From Epibacterium ulvae (GTDB taxonomy: Bacteria; Pseudomonadota; Alphaproteobacteria; Rhodobacterales; Rhodobacteraceae), in NCBI RefSeq assembly GCF_018678075.1, contig NZ_JAHHIR010000013.1, positions 1-64,000 on the forward strand: DNA of 64,000 nt. The letters are read 5' to 3'. Below the pieces are notes generated by a model. That model saw only the letters and a program-made list of their open reading frames with translations. It was not told where the DNA came from and searched no databases. Each line of letters begins with the position of its first letter. The first letter of the stretch is position 1. A program made the position numbers and the translations under genes. Below, one piece after another: positions 7,589 through 16,252 of the stretch.

Positions 7589-8452
7589 ATGCCCCCTTTG
7601 GTCAAGGCGTTCTTTGACAATGCCACAAATACAGTCTCTTACGTGGTCAGTGATCAGACAGGGTCCCACTGCGCCATCATCGACTCGGTTTTGGACTATG
7701 ATCCGGCGGCGGGACGCACCCGTACGGACTCGGCAGACCGCATCATCGACTGGATCAACGGTCAGGGATTGTGCGTTGATTGGATCCTCGAAAGCCATGT
7801 CCACGCGGATCACCTCTCTGCGGCGCCCCATTTGCAAGAAGAACTCGGCGGGAAAATTGGCATCGGACGTCAGATCACCGTTGTTCAGGACACATTTGGC
7901 AAGATCTTCAATGAGGGATGCGCGTTTCAGCGCGACGGTAGCCAGTTTGACCAATTGTTTGGGGAAGGCGACACCTTTCGCGTTGGTGACCTGCGCGGAT
8001 CCGTGCTGCATACGCCCGGACACACGCCTGCATGTTTGACCTATGTGATCGGCGACGCGGCCTTTGTCGGGGATACGTTGTTCATGCCTGATTTCGGCAC
8101 GGCACGATGTGACTTTCCCGGTGGAAGTTCCAAGGTCCTGTTCAACTCCATACAGAAAATCCTCACCCTGCCCGATACCACTCGTATTTTTGTGGGCCAC
8201 GACTACAAAGCGCCGGGTCGCGATGAATACGCGTGGGAAACCACCGTCGCCGAGCAAAAAGCGCTGAACGTGCATGTCGGCGCAGGCAAATGCGTTGAGG
8301 AGTTTGTGCAGATGCGCGACCGCCGCGATGCCGCCCTTGGCACGCCGCGCCTGATCCTACCATCCCTACAGGTCAATATGCGTGCGGGCCACATGCCAGA
8401 GCCAGAGGCGGATGGCGCCGTCTATCTGAAAGTACCGGTAAACAAGCTTTAA
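7589..8452 (+). CDS. blh: MBL-fold persulfide dioxygenase-like hydrolase (Blh/ETHE1 type)
   Basis: This 287-residue protein has the metallo-beta-lactamase signature HVHADH (SHVHADHLSAAPHL), HTPGHTPACLTYV, GDTLFMPDFGTARCDFPGGS and FVGHDY, the pattern of persulfide dioxygenases that oxidise glutathione persulfide to sulfite with one iron. The start is ATG 7589, because AGGAG lies six bases upstream. It heads an operon with YeeE, YedE and a DUF442 protein, the same set as the bigR-blh sulfide-detoxification operons of alphaproteobacteria. A role in sulfide/persulfide oxidation in the cytoplasm is inferred from family and context. Confidence 0.85.
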   Translation: MPPLVKAFFDNATNTVSYVVSDQTGSHCAIIDSVLDYDPAAGRTRTDSADRIIDWINGQGLCVDWILESHVHADHLSAAPHLQEELGGKIGIGRQITVVQDTFGKIFNEGCAFQRDGSQFDQLFGEGDTFRVGDLRGSVLHTPGHTPACLTYVIGDAAFVGDTLFMPDFGTARCDFPGGSSKVLFNSIQKILTLPDTTRIFVGHDYKAPGRDEYAWETTVAEQKALNVHVGAGKCVEEFVQMRDRRDAALGTPRLILPSLQVNMRAGHMPEPEADGAVYLKVPVNKL

Positions 8453-8479
8453 AATCGCGAAAGACGCAGGAGCAGTGAG

Positions 8480-8914
8480 ATGCAACAGGATTGGATATGG
8501 GGCCTGCTTGGCGGCGGGCTGATTGGTTTGGGCGGCGCGCTGTTGTTGCTGGGAAATGGGCGCATCATGGGGGCCAGCGGCATTCTGGGTGGCCTTATCG
8601 CCCGCCACAGTGACCGGGCGTTGCAATTGGAACGTCTGATTTTTGTGGCGGCGGTCATTGGGGTTCCGTTTTTCCTGCATCACATCGTCCAGATCCCGGT
8701 CGAGACGACTGTGACCCAGAACCTCCCCTTGCTGCTAACAGCCGGGGTCCTGGTAGGGATCGGAACGCGCGTGGCAAACGGGTGCACCTCTGGCCACGGG
8801 GTCTGCGGCATTTCGCGCCTGTCGGTGCGCGGGATCACGGCCACCGTCCTTTATATTGGTGCAGGCGCGCTGACCGTTTCAGTGATGCGGCATTTGTTTG
8901 GAGCCCTGTCATGA
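8480..8914 (+). CDS. YeeE/YedE family sulfur-compound transporter subunit
   Basis: This 144-residue membrane protein has about four hydrophobic segments and the conserved cysteine motif NGCTSGHGVCGISR characteristic of YeeE/YedE (thiosulfate or sulfur-transport) proteins. The N-terminal half, GLIGLGGALLLLGNGRIMGA, also fits. Its stop overlaps the next ATG (ATGA at 8911-8914), implying translational coupling to the second half-transporter. In bigR-type operons these paired short proteins are thought to move reduced sulfur compounds across the inner membrane. Confidence 0.88.
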   Translation: MQQDWIWGLLGGGLIGLGGALLLLGNGRIMGASGILGGLIARHSDRALQLERLIFVAAVIGVPFFLHHIVQIPVETTVTQNLPLLLTAGVLVGIGTRVANGCTSGHGVCGISRLSVRGITATVLYIGAGALTVSVMRHLFGALS

Positions 8915-9345
8915 TCCGGTTTATTGTCGCAGCCCTGTCCGGCGGGATGTTTGGTGCGGGATTGTTTTTGTCCGGGATGACCAACCCTGCGAAAGTTCAG
9001 GGTTTTCTGGACTTCTCCGCCGCCTGGGATCCCACGTTGATCTTTGTCATGAGCGGCGCGCTTGTCCCGATGGCTTTGGCTTGGCGGCTGGCACAGAACC
9101 GCGCACCGCTGGTCGCGGGCGCCTTCCCTGCCCCGCCCGCCGCGCACGTAGACCCATAACTGATCACCGGCTCGGTCCTCTTTGGGATTGGCTGGGGATT
9201 AGTCGGCCTATGTCCGGGGCCAGCCATCGCATCGATCAGCTATCAGGGGGCAAGTGGCGCAATTTTCTTGCTCGCGATGATTTGTGGCATGCAACTGTCG
9301 CCAATGGTGGCAATCCAACTGGACCGAGCCATGGCAAAAGCGTAA
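8911..9345 (+). pseudogene. DUF6691/YedE family protein interrupted by an in-frame TAA
   Basis: Codons 1-82 give the N-terminal half (IVAALSGGMFGAGLFLSGMT, then NPAKVQGFLDF, FVMSGALVPMALAWRLAQ). TAA at 9157-9159 interrupts the frame, but the same frame continues immediately with LITGSVLFGIGWGLVGLCPG, the signature of the second half of DUF6691, to a proper stop at 9343-9345. The total length of about 144 codons is normal for the family. The lesion removes the conserved LCPGPA motif from the product. A single CAA or AAA to TAA change is the simplest cause. The operon may therefore lack one transporter half. Confidence 0.85.
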
Positions 9346-9355
9346 AGAAGATCAC

Positions 9356-9775
9356 ATGGACCTACGCAAGCTCACACCCCGTTATTCGGTTTCGCCGCAA
9401 ATCGCGGTCGAAGATGTTCCCGCCATTGTAGACGCCGGGTTCAAAACCGTCATCTGCAACCGCCCTGATGAGGAGGTTCCCCCAAGCCATCAGGCGCAAG
9501 CGCTGCAAGCGGCTGTAGAAGCGGCCGGTTTGAAGTTCGAAATACTGCCCCTGACCCATCAGACAATGACACCGGAAAACGTTGGCACCCAGCGTGCGAT
9601 GTATGAAAACAATCCCGGTCCCGTCCTGGCCTATTGCGCATCTGGCACCCGGTGTTCGGTGATCTGGGCCTTGGGCCAAGTATCCGACCTTGGCGTGGAC
9701 GCTGTTCTGAGCACTGCTGCCGAAGCCGGTTACGATCTGTCAAACCTGCGGCCCGCACTGGAAACGCTTGTCTAA
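9356..9775 (+). CDS. DUF442/TIGR01244 phosphatase-like sulfur-transfer protein
   Basis: This 139-residue protein begins LRKLTPRYSVSPQIAVEDVP and contains the P-loop-like motif YCASGTRCSVIW, whose cysteine resembles a rhodanese/dual-specificity phosphatase active site. The family (DUF442, TIGR01244) is often fused to, or encoded with, Blh persulfide dioxygenase, where it is believed to handle sulfane sulfur. It is the last gene of the operon, with its ATG ten bases after the broken YedE gene and a terminator 27 bases after its stop. Confidence 0.85.
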   Translation: MDLRKLTPRYSVSPQIAVEDVPAIVDAGFKTVICNRPDEEVPPSHQAQALQAAVEAAGLKFEILPLTHQTMTPENVGTQRAMYENNPGPVLAYCASGTRCSVIWALGQVSDLGVDAVLSTAAEAGYDLSNLRPALETLV

Positions 9776-9801
9776 TTGAGCTGACATTCGATTTTAAAGC
9801 A

Positions 9802-9836
9802 CGCTCCATTTCTTGCGAAGTGGGGCGTTTGTTTTT
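9802..9836 (+). terminator. Rho-independent terminator of the sulfide operon
   Basis: The stem CGCTCCA / TGGGGCG (7 bp with one G-T pair) has a 12-base loop and is followed by TTTGTTTTT. It lies 27 bp after the DUF442 stop codon. Confidence 0.7.
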
Positions 9837-9930
9837 GTGAAGATGGGTTACTTTCGCCACGGACGGCGTGGGGCATTTTCCAGCCAACCGCTGTGCAACG
9901 CGATTAAGCCCGCCCGACATCAGTTGTGAG

Positions 9931-11175
9931 TTAGGTGTCGTCGCCCAGACCTGCGAGCTCAGAAATCTCTGCAGCGGCAGTATCCGGGTTGAAATCACCA
10001 AGGTCGCCGCCAAGCGGTGGAAGCTCACCCAGATCGCCGCCCAAATCGTCAGCGAGATCGCCGAGCGGCGGCAGATCACCACCGAGACCGGGCAGATCAC
10101 CGCCCGCATCAAAACCGCCAAGGCCTCCGTCCAGGCCACCACCAAGATCACCGCCAAATCCGCCAAGCCCACTTGGGTCATCCAGGCCTTCACCTGCGAT
10201 TTCCAGATCAATCGTCGGAGGCTCCATCGTGCCTGGCGCGGGACCAACTGCGGATCCGAAGCCATCAGCGTTGCCAAGATCGTCGCCAGGCTTGGTCCCC
10301 GGTGCGACCAGGCGAATAGCGCGGGAGCCATTGATCTGACCCAAGCGGCCTTGGGCAATGTTCTGGCCACCGATTGTCAGCAGATGCGTTTCATATAGGA
10401 AGGCGTGATCAAGCGGGATACTGTCGCCGATTTTCAGCGATGCGAATTCATTGAGCGGCACTTTTACACGACACAAAACCGCGCTCAGCTCGGCGCGTAG
10501 CGAGTGCATATTGGCACCAAGAGAGCGTCCAACAACCGGCTCGTCAGAATCGGTCTCGACCTTGGGTTCAGGAAGGACCAAGACCAACTCACCTTGCATC
10601 ATCCCACCTGCCAGATCGACGGTGACACGGATCACGCGATAGTCGCTTCCTTCAAGGCCAAGCACAAGGTTGCGCACATTGTCGATTTGCGCCCCGAATT
10701 TGTAGCCCGCGAATGTCTTGCTGTCGCCTTCGCCATCAAGGAGAGCGGTGACTTTTTCAAACGTCCGCTCCAGGAATTCAGCCATCATCGCGGCATCGGT
10801 GGGGGTGTAATTGCGCCCGTCCGAGCCCAGCCCCAGCACCTGCCCCATGGTCTGCTGCTGGATGAGGGCCGTTACAAGCGCCGCGTCAAGCGAGGCCGCG
10901 CCAACCCGGCCATTGGGACCATCCAGAACAATCAACAGATCGCGATCCGACAAATGTCCAGTCAGGTCTTCGGGCACGGCATTTGCCTGACGGGCTGCGA
11001 TCACCCCCAAAGGCAGCTCACACAGATCCGCAGCCGCCCGCGCAAGCGATCGGCGCAAAGCCTTCAAGGTCAAAGAGCTGCCAAGCGTCTTTGTCCCTTC
11101 TTTTGTCGCTGCTAGCTTCTTGGCGAGTACATTGATCAAATCGCCAGAAGGATCTGCTTTGTTTGAATTAGCCAT
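9931..11175 (-). CDS. Orphan FliM/FliN-family (SpoA-domain) protein with Gly/Asp/Leu-rich tail
   Basis: This 414-residue protein has a FliM-like middle part and a SpoA/FliMN C-terminal domain at about residues 230-290 (VKVPLNEFASLKIGDSIPLD, then ETHLLTIGGQNIAQGRLGQI, then NGSRAIRL). The last 110 residues or so are low-complexity, built from Gly-Gly-Asp-Leu and Pro-Pro-Leu-Gly units. Flagellar C-ring proteins switch rotor direction, but no other flagellar gene lies in the window and the tail is unusual. It is probably part of, or a regulator of, the motor switch in Rhodobacterales. This is a domain-based inference. It is transcribed in the same direction as the kinase genes upstream, 81 bp from them. 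Confidence 0.8.
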   Translation of the reverse strand: MANSNKADPSGDLINVLAKKLAATKEGTKTLGSSLTLKALRRSLARAAADLCELPLGVIAARQANAVPEDLTGHLSDRDLLIVLDGPNGRVGAASLDAALVTALIQQQTMGQVLGLGSDGRNYTPTDAAMMAEFLERTFEKVTALLDGEGDSKTFAGYKFGAQIDNVRNLVLGLEGSDYRVIRVTVDLAGGMMQGELVLVLPEPKVETDSDEPVVGRSLGANMHSLRAELSAVLCRVKVPLNEFASLKIGDSIPLDHAFLYETHLLTIGGQNIAQGRLGQINGSRAIRLVAPGTKPGDDLGNADGFGSAVGPAPGTMEPPTIDLEIAGEGLDDPSGLGGFGGDLGGGLDGGLGGFDAGGDLPGLGGDLPPLGDLADDLGGDLGELPPLGGDLGDFNPDTAAAEISELAGLGDDT

Positions 11176-11256
11176 CGAAATCAGCCTGCACCCGTTCGTG
11201 CCCCTTTTGATTAATGTTTAAAGCGAGGTGGTTACTAAGGTCTTTACAAGACGCAA

Positions 11257-13935
11257 CTATTCACCCGTTTCGATTGCAATTGGCAGGGATACGCGAAAAG
11301 CCGCCCCGCCCTTGTCACGCAGGTAAACGATATCGCCGCCGAGACGTTCCATAATCTCGCGACAAATGGCCAATCCCAACCCCGCACCACCTGCTTTTTC
11401 GGGGCTAACCCTCGAGAATTTCTCAAAAATCGTCTGTTGGTGCTCGGCGGGAATACCACTGCCATTATCGACAAAATCAACGTAAACACCGGTGCCGTAT
11501 TTTTGCACACGGATGATCAATCTCGGTTTAACAGCGTCACAATACTTCTGCGCATTTGCGATCAGATTGATGAAAACCTGCGCGAGTCGGTCGAGATCTG
11601 ATGCAACCAGAACCACCTCAGGCGTTGCGTCGCGCACCACGTTCATGGGCTGTTCTGCTCCCGTCAATGCGGTGGAGACCGCACGATCCAGAATGTCCGC
11701 GAGATCGCCCGTTTCATGGTTCAACGACACTTGCCCGTTCTCCAGAACGCTCAGATCCAGAAGATCATCCAGCAATCGGGTCAAGCGCCGTGCTTCATCA
11801 TGAATGATCCCGGCGAAGCGTTTTTTATCGGGTTCTGGCATCTGCTCAGCATCACGCAAAATCTCGGAAAAGGCGCGGATTGAGGTCATCGGTGTGCGCA
11901 GCTCGTGACTGACTTGGCTGAGGAAGGAATCTTTTTGGGCCGAGATCTGTGTCAGCTTTTCGTTTGAATCCCGGAGCTTGCGCGCCGTGTCTTCCAGTTT
12001 GGCCGATTGCAATTCCAGTCGGCTTGAATACTCCAGCATCTGCGCGGTCTCATCCGCAACCGCCATCAGATCCTCAACCGAGACGGAGGATCCGCCGACA
12101 ATCTGCCCGATCATCGCATGAGACGCGGCGGCACCGATGGAGCCGCTCAGCTCCCGTTCGAGACGTTCCAGAAAGCTGGGCGTCGGCTCAGGCAATGTGC
12201 CACGATCCCCCTGACGCAGGCGTTCCTTGTCGAAAAACGCTTGGGCTTCGCGCGCACCAAGGATACGCTGTGACATAACCATCAGGTCCTCGGACTGGGC
12301 GACAGAACCGCTCCAACCTCGCGGTCCGGCGGAATGTTCAAAGACATGCACAAACTGCGCGCCCTGCAGCCGCTCCAACGGGCTGGGAAAGCCCACAAGG
12401 GACACGGCGCAGAACACCAATGTGTTGAAACTTAGCGACCAAAAGACTGCGTGGACCATCGGGTCGATCCCATCCAGACCAAACATCGCATGCGGCCGCA
12501 ACCAGTCGATCCTCCAGGGGCCAAATTCCATGACGCTATCGCTGAGCAGACCTGGCCCAAGTGCCGGCAACAACATGCAATAGAGCCAGATGGCAAATCC
12601 GACCGCAATCCCGGCCAAGGCCCCATTGCGGGTGGCACCGCGCCAGAACAGGCCGCCGACCAGTGCGGGCAGGATCTGGGAAATCCCGGCAAAGGCCACC
12701 AAACCAATGGTCGCCAAGGCGGTGCCTCCGCCCGTCAGACGATAATACAGATAGCCAAGCGCCATGATCACGCCGATGCAAAGCCGTCGCGAATACAGAA
12801 CCACATTGCGCACATCACCCGAGACCGAGGCGCCGCGTAACTGCTGATGCAGCCAGATCGGCATGACGATGTGGTTTGACACCATCGTCGACAGCGCCAT
12901 CGCCGCCACGATCACCATGGACGTCGCGGAAGAAAACCCGCCCAGGAACGACAGCATCGCCAGGTTCTCCTGTCCAAGGCTCAACGGGATGGCCAGAACG
13001 AACAGATCCGGATTGGTGCTTTCGGGCATGATCTGCAGGCCAATGGCCGCGATAGGCAGGACAAAGAGCGACATCAGCATCAAATACAGCGGAAAGGCCC
13101 AAGAGGCGGTGCGCAGGTGGCGTTCATCCTCATTCTCGACCACCATGACCTGAAACATCCGCGGCAAACAGACAAAGGCGGCGGCGGATAGGAAGATCAA
13201 CGTGCTCCACCGCCCGGAATCCACCCGCCAGCTGCCAATCGGCGAGCTGTCGATCTTATCAAGCGTCGGACCAACCCCACCGCCAATCCCCCAGACGACA
13301 AAGATGCCAACTGCCAGCAGCGCCACCAGTTTGACAATCGCCTCCAGAGCGACGGCGGTGACCACGCCATGGTGGCGTTCATTCGCGTTCAGATTGCGGG
13401 TCCCAAACAAGATGGCAAAGGCTGCAAGCCCAACCGCCACACCAAAAACAGTATTGGTGTCACTGAACCGGCTATCGGGATCGGCCTCGGCAAAGATGGC
13501 AAAAGACAGCGTGATCGACTGCAGTTGCAGCGCGATATAGGGCGTAACACTGATCACGGCGAGCACCGTGACGCCAATCGCCAGCGCGTGTGATTTCCCG
13601 TAACGCGCTGATACCAAATCGGCAATCGAGGTGATGCGCTGACTGCGCCCGACCCGCACCAGTTTGCGCAAGCCCCACCACCAACCGACCATGACAAGCG
13701 TTGGCCCCAGATAGATGGTGATAAACTCCAATCCCGACCGCGCCGCATTGCCAACCGCGCCGTAAAACGTCCAGGCCGTGCAATAGATCGACAAGGACAG
13801 CGTGTAGATCAGCGGAGAGCGCATCCAACGGGCGCTTTTGCCGCGTGCGGCCAGGTGATCGGCGACAAAAGCGACAAAGAATAACAGGGCCACATAGGAC
13901 AAACAGACAAGGACCAGCGTATTCAGGGACCCCAT
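11257..13935 (-). CDS. Sodium/solute symporter-histidine kinase fusion (CbrA-like sensor)
   Basis: This 892-residue protein has an N-terminal SSF permease domain of about 13 transmembrane segments (residues 1-530), a linker with a coiled-coil, a HisKA domain with the H-box SHELRTP (His about 677) and a HATPase domain with NLIANAQKY, DNGSGIP and GGAGLGLAI. Such fusions (CbrA, CrbS) sense or import small carbon compounds and phosphorylate a partner regulator. Its ATG overlaps the stop of the upstream small membrane gene (TGATG), which itself overlaps a REC-only response regulator, so the three form one coupled unit. The substrate is unknown. In Vibrio and Pseudomonas relatives the target is acetate or amino-acid use. 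Confidence 0.92.
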   Translation of the reverse strand: MGSLNTLVLVCLSYVALLFFVAFVADHLAARGKSARWMRSPLIYTLSLSIYCTAWTFYGAVGNAARSGLEFITIYLGPTLVMVGWWWGLRKLVRVGRSQRITSIADLVSARYGKSHALAIGVTVLAVISVTPYIALQLQSITLSFAIFAEADPDSRFSDTNTVFGVAVGLAAFAILFGTRNLNANERHHGVVTAVALEAIVKLVALLAVGIFVVWGIGGGVGPTLDKIDSSPIGSWRVDSGRWSTLIFLSAAAFVCLPRMFQVMVVENEDERHLRTASWAFPLYLMLMSLFVLPIAAIGLQIMPESTNPDLFVLAIPLSLGQENLAMLSFLGGFSSATSMVIVAAMALSTMVSNHIVMPIWLHQQLRGASVSGDVRNVVLYSRRLCIGVIMALGYLYYRLTGGGTALATIGLVAFAGISQILPALVGGLFWRGATRNGALAGIAVGFAIWLYCMLLPALGPGLLSDSVMEFGPWRIDWLRPHAMFGLDGIDPMVHAVFWSLSFNTLVFCAVSLVGFPSPLERLQGAQFVHVFEHSAGPRGWSGSVAQSEDLMVMSQRILGAREAQAFFDKERLRQGDRGTLPEPTPSFLERLERELSGSIGAAASHAMIGQIVGGSSVSVEDLMAVADETAQMLEYSSRLELQSAKLEDTARKLRDSNEKLTQISAQKDSFLSQVSHELRTPMTSIRAFSEILRDAEQMPEPDKKRFAGIIHDEARRLTRLLDDLLDLSVLENGQVSLNHETGDLADILDRAVSTALTGAEQPMNVVRDATPEVVLVASDLDRLAQVFINLIANAQKYCDAVKPRLIIRVQKYGTGVYVDFVDNGSGIPAEHQQTIFEKFSRVSPEKAGGAGLGLAICREIMERLGGDIVYLRDKGGAAFRVSLPIAIETGE

Positions 13936-14279
13936 CAGTGTCCCTCGCGATCATCCGTTGGTGCATAGGGCGCGTCAATCCAGTGATAGGCCCACCGACG
14001 CACCGCCATTCCAAACACGAGAGCCAGCAGAATCAACCCAACCCAAGTGGTAAACACGTAGATTAGGACCGCCGACATGGACCACGTCGGCGCGTCCGTT
14101 CCGCTCGGCGACCACATCAATGGCAGCATGAGCAAGAGCGCGCCAAACACTGGCAACATGCGCGACAGATCCATCAGGCGCCGCCGCCGATAGGTGCGCC
14201 GATCCACAAAGGAGCTTTTGATCTCCCCCTCGCGTTCTGCCCCGTCAGAGGCGATTATCGTTGTTCGGCTTGCGCACAT
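13935..14279 (-). CDS. Small membrane protein coupled to the sensor kinase
   Basis: This protein of up to 114 residues has two hydrophobic segments (MLPVFGALLLMLPLMWSP and SAVLIYVFTTWVGLILLALV) and a charged C-terminus. It overlaps the response regulator by 25 bp at its 5' end and the kinase by TGATG at its 3' end, so it is translated with both. I do not recognise a named family. The topology resembles the small membrane subunits that accompany SSF transporters, which suggests a helper of the permease domain. The start is uncertain, and an internal Met (MDLSRMLPV) is possible. Confidence 0.7.
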   Translation of the reverse strand: MCASRTTIIASDGAEREGEIKSSFVDRRTYRRRRLMDLSRMLPVFGALLLMLPLMWSPSGTDAPTWSMSAVLIYVFTTWVGLILLALVFGMAVRRWAYHWIDAPYAPTDDREGH

Positions 14280-14635
14280 AGGTCTCGTACAGCGGTCAGA
14301 ACCTCTGCATTGGAAAAGGGTTTGGTCATAAACCGAGTCACGCCAGCTTTTTCCGCCATTTCACGGTCTTTCAACTGGCCGCGCGCGGTCAGCATCAAAA
14401 CGGGCAAATCTTCGAGCCCGTCCAGATCGCGCACTTCACGCACCACGTCCAGACCGCTCTTGCCCGGCAACATCAGATCCAGGATCACGATGTTGGGCTT
14501 TGAATTGTGAATGAAATCCGTCGCCGAGGCCCCATCCGCGTGCGATTCAACTGTCCAGCCGTCCCGTTGCAACAAGAAACGGATCGCTTCGGTTATATTT
14601 GGTTCGTCTTCGATCAGAACAACATGCCTGCTCAT
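14255..14635 (-). CDS. REC-only response regulator
   Basis: This 126-residue protein consists of a single receiver domain: acidic pocket IEDEP, phospho-acceptor Asp53 in ILDLMLPGKSG, Thr in LMLTARG, and conserved Lys in MTKPF. It has no output domain. It is the first gene of the unit with the small membrane protein and the SSF kinase, so it is the probable phosphorylation partner, acting like CheY or Spo0F-type shuttles by protein contact. The ATG at 14635 is preceded by a weak GA-rich ribosome site (GAGGATTTTCTGCTG). Confidence 0.9.
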   Translation of the reverse strand: MSRHVVLIEDEPNITEAIRFLLQRDGWTVESHADGASATDFIHNSKPNIVILDLMLPGKSGLDVVREVRDLDGLEDLPVLMLTARGQLKDREMAEKAGVTRFMTKPFSNAEVLTAVRDLCAQAEQR

Positions 14636-14726
14636 CAGCAGAAAATCCTCCCCTGCACCGCCTCCCAGACGTGTCCGTCACGGTGCTTTTCACAACCAGT
14701 ACAATAGGCTGGTCCATTACATACTG

Positions 14727-16025
14727 TCAAAACCCATCCTTCAGGATTGTCGGCTCGCGGCGCGCCTCACACGCGTCACGCGTACATACACGACAACTCA
14801 CACCTACCGGAATAACACCTTCCACATCATCCGTCAGCGGAAAGATCAACATAGCGGCTCGAACCATCGGATCCGAGCCAAAGCCCGCAGGACCTGCGTG
14901 CCATCCGTACGCGTAGCATAGATACCGCTGCGCGCCACGTCCCTGCTGCTGAATGACGCGGCGCAAAGGGATATGAGGCTGGCTCAGGGCTTGATACAGC
15001 GGCCACAACGGACAGGCCGCGCCATATTGCGGAATGGAGAAACTGCCGGTTGGCCGTCTGAGCAATGTGGCCCCCGAGGCATCGCAGACCACACATCCAA
15101 CATCGCTGCCCAGATCTTCTTCGGTCATCATCGCAAGCCGGTGCATGACCTGTTCCAGCCGAACTTCGAACCTGGCCGCGAGCGCGCCCGGATCGGTCCC
15201 AACCTCGGCGATCGCCTGCATCAACGGGGCAAACGGCAGCGCGCGCAGATTGCGCACGTAATGTTCCAGCACCCGTGTGGCGATATCCTTGGCCGCGTCG
15301 CTTTTGAGCTGATCGGCAGCTGCCACCATAGAACGCGGGGTCTCGGTTTCCTGTTCCAGCGCAGGAAAGTGAAAGCCATGGTCCGCCAAAAACCGGTCCA
15401 CCTCATCCTGGGGCATCCCCTGATTGTCGGCGACCGTGTTTTCCTCATCCAGAAAGGACACCAGAGCCCGGCTGCTGTCGGCCAATCGCTGGGCATCTTG
15501 GTTGAGGTTCTGGTGAAACCGATCCAGCCACTCGGACTCCAGGTCGTCGTTTTCAGCCAGGATCTCCGCCGTGGACCGGATCGCCGCCGCCGTCGACAAC
15601 ATCTCGTGGAGCGACGCCGCCAGTTGCGGATCATGTGTCAGCCGGTCTGACAGAACCTCAACCGTGCGCTCCAATGCGCCAATGCGGCGATGGGAGGCGG
15701 CCAGAACTTCGGCCCATCCGGGAAAACGGCCAGCGAATTCTTCGGTCTTGTCCAGCTCGGCCACCGGGGCTGCGCCTTCTGATCCCGCCTCCCGCAGGGC
15801 GCTCAGCAATGTTTCCTCCGCCCCTTCGGTCAGCATCGACGGCTCGACCTCCAGAGCCTGGGCGATACTGACCAGAAGTTTGCCGCCGATTCTGCGACGA
15901 TTGTGCTCGATCAAATTCAGATAAGAGGCCGAGATCCCGACTTGACGGGCAAGATCCGCCTGGCGCAAACCATGCACAAGGCGCCGTTCCCGGATTCGAC
16001 TCCCGGTCAGCATGTGACGCGCCAT
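14727..16025 (-). CDS. XRE-family short-chain acyl-CoA regulator (ScfR/RamB-like, DUF2083)
   Basis: This 432-residue protein has an N-terminal HTH_3 domain (RIRERRLVHGLRQADLARQV, then GISASYLNLIEHNRRRIG) and a C-terminal DUF2083 region with conserved Cys/Arg sequences (GCVVCDASG, then CRVCTRDACEARREP). Members of this group (RamB, PrpR, PccR, ScfR) sense short-chain acyl-CoAs and control acetate, propionate or related pathways. The start MARHMLTGS has GGGAGGAG eight bases upstream. It is divergent from the ABC transporter operon; the shared 227-bp intergenic region carries a duplicated motif, so this protein probably controls itself and the transporter. Confidence 0.88.
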   Translation of the reverse strand: MARHMLTGSRIRERRLVHGLRQADLARQVGISASYLNLIEHNRRRIGGKLLVSIAQALEVEPSMLTEGAEETLLSALREAGSEGAAPVAELDKTEEFAGRFPGWAEVLAASHRRIGALERTVEVLSDRLTHDPQLAASLHEMLSTAAAIRSTAEILAENDDLESEWLDRFHQNLNQDAQRLADSSRALVSFLDEENTVADNQGMPQDEVDRFLADHGFHFPALEQETETPRSMVAAADQLKSDAAKDIATRVLEHYVRNLRALPFAPLMQAIAEVGTDPGALAARFEVRLEQVMHRLAMMTEEDLGSDVGCVVCDASGATLLRRPTGSFSIPQYGAACPLWPLYQALSQPHIPLRRVIQQQGRGAQRYLCYAYGWHAGPAGFGSDPMVRAAMLIFPLTDDVEGVIPVGVSCRVCTRDACEARREPTILKDGF

Positions 16026-16067
16026 TTTGCTCCTCCCAGACAAAATTAGTAATATCAAACACTTTCT

Positions 16068-16190
16068 GCACTGCCGCATAAGTTAATTTACAGTATGCAA
16101 CGATTCACTGTTCATTTGTTTACATAATAATCCTTTCAGGCAAAGGTTTTATTGCGAAATTTTACAGCACCCCCGCATAGTTAATTTGCA
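16068..16190. promoter_or_regulatory. Duplicated operator-like motif between ScfR and the ABC transporter operon
   Basis: Two near-identical direct repeats occur at 16068-16092 (GCACTGCCGCATAAGTTAAT, continuing TTACA) and 16167-16190 (GCACCCCCGCATAGTTAATT, continuing TGCA), differing by a one-base gap and a few substitutions. Their starts are about 99 bp apart, near nine or ten helix turns. The second contains TTTGCA, part of the TTTGCAAA word bound by relatives of ScfR. They are strong candidates for the regulator's binding sites, with one near each divergent promoter. This is inferred from repetition and position. Confidence 0.55.
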
Positions 16191-16252
16191 CAAAAAGTGC
16201 GGGTCAACGTGGAAGTGAGGAGCTGCGTCGGCCATTTTCTGGGAGGAAAAAC

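Noticed and set aside
10017-10319. His/Arg-rich plus-strand frames over the FliM-like tail
   Set aside because: Shadow of the Gly/Asp repeat sequence; no start signal.
9450-10370. 306-residue minus-strand frame near the FliM-like gene
   Set aside because: It covers the antisense of DUF442 and then the low-complexity tail in another frame; composition bias explains it.
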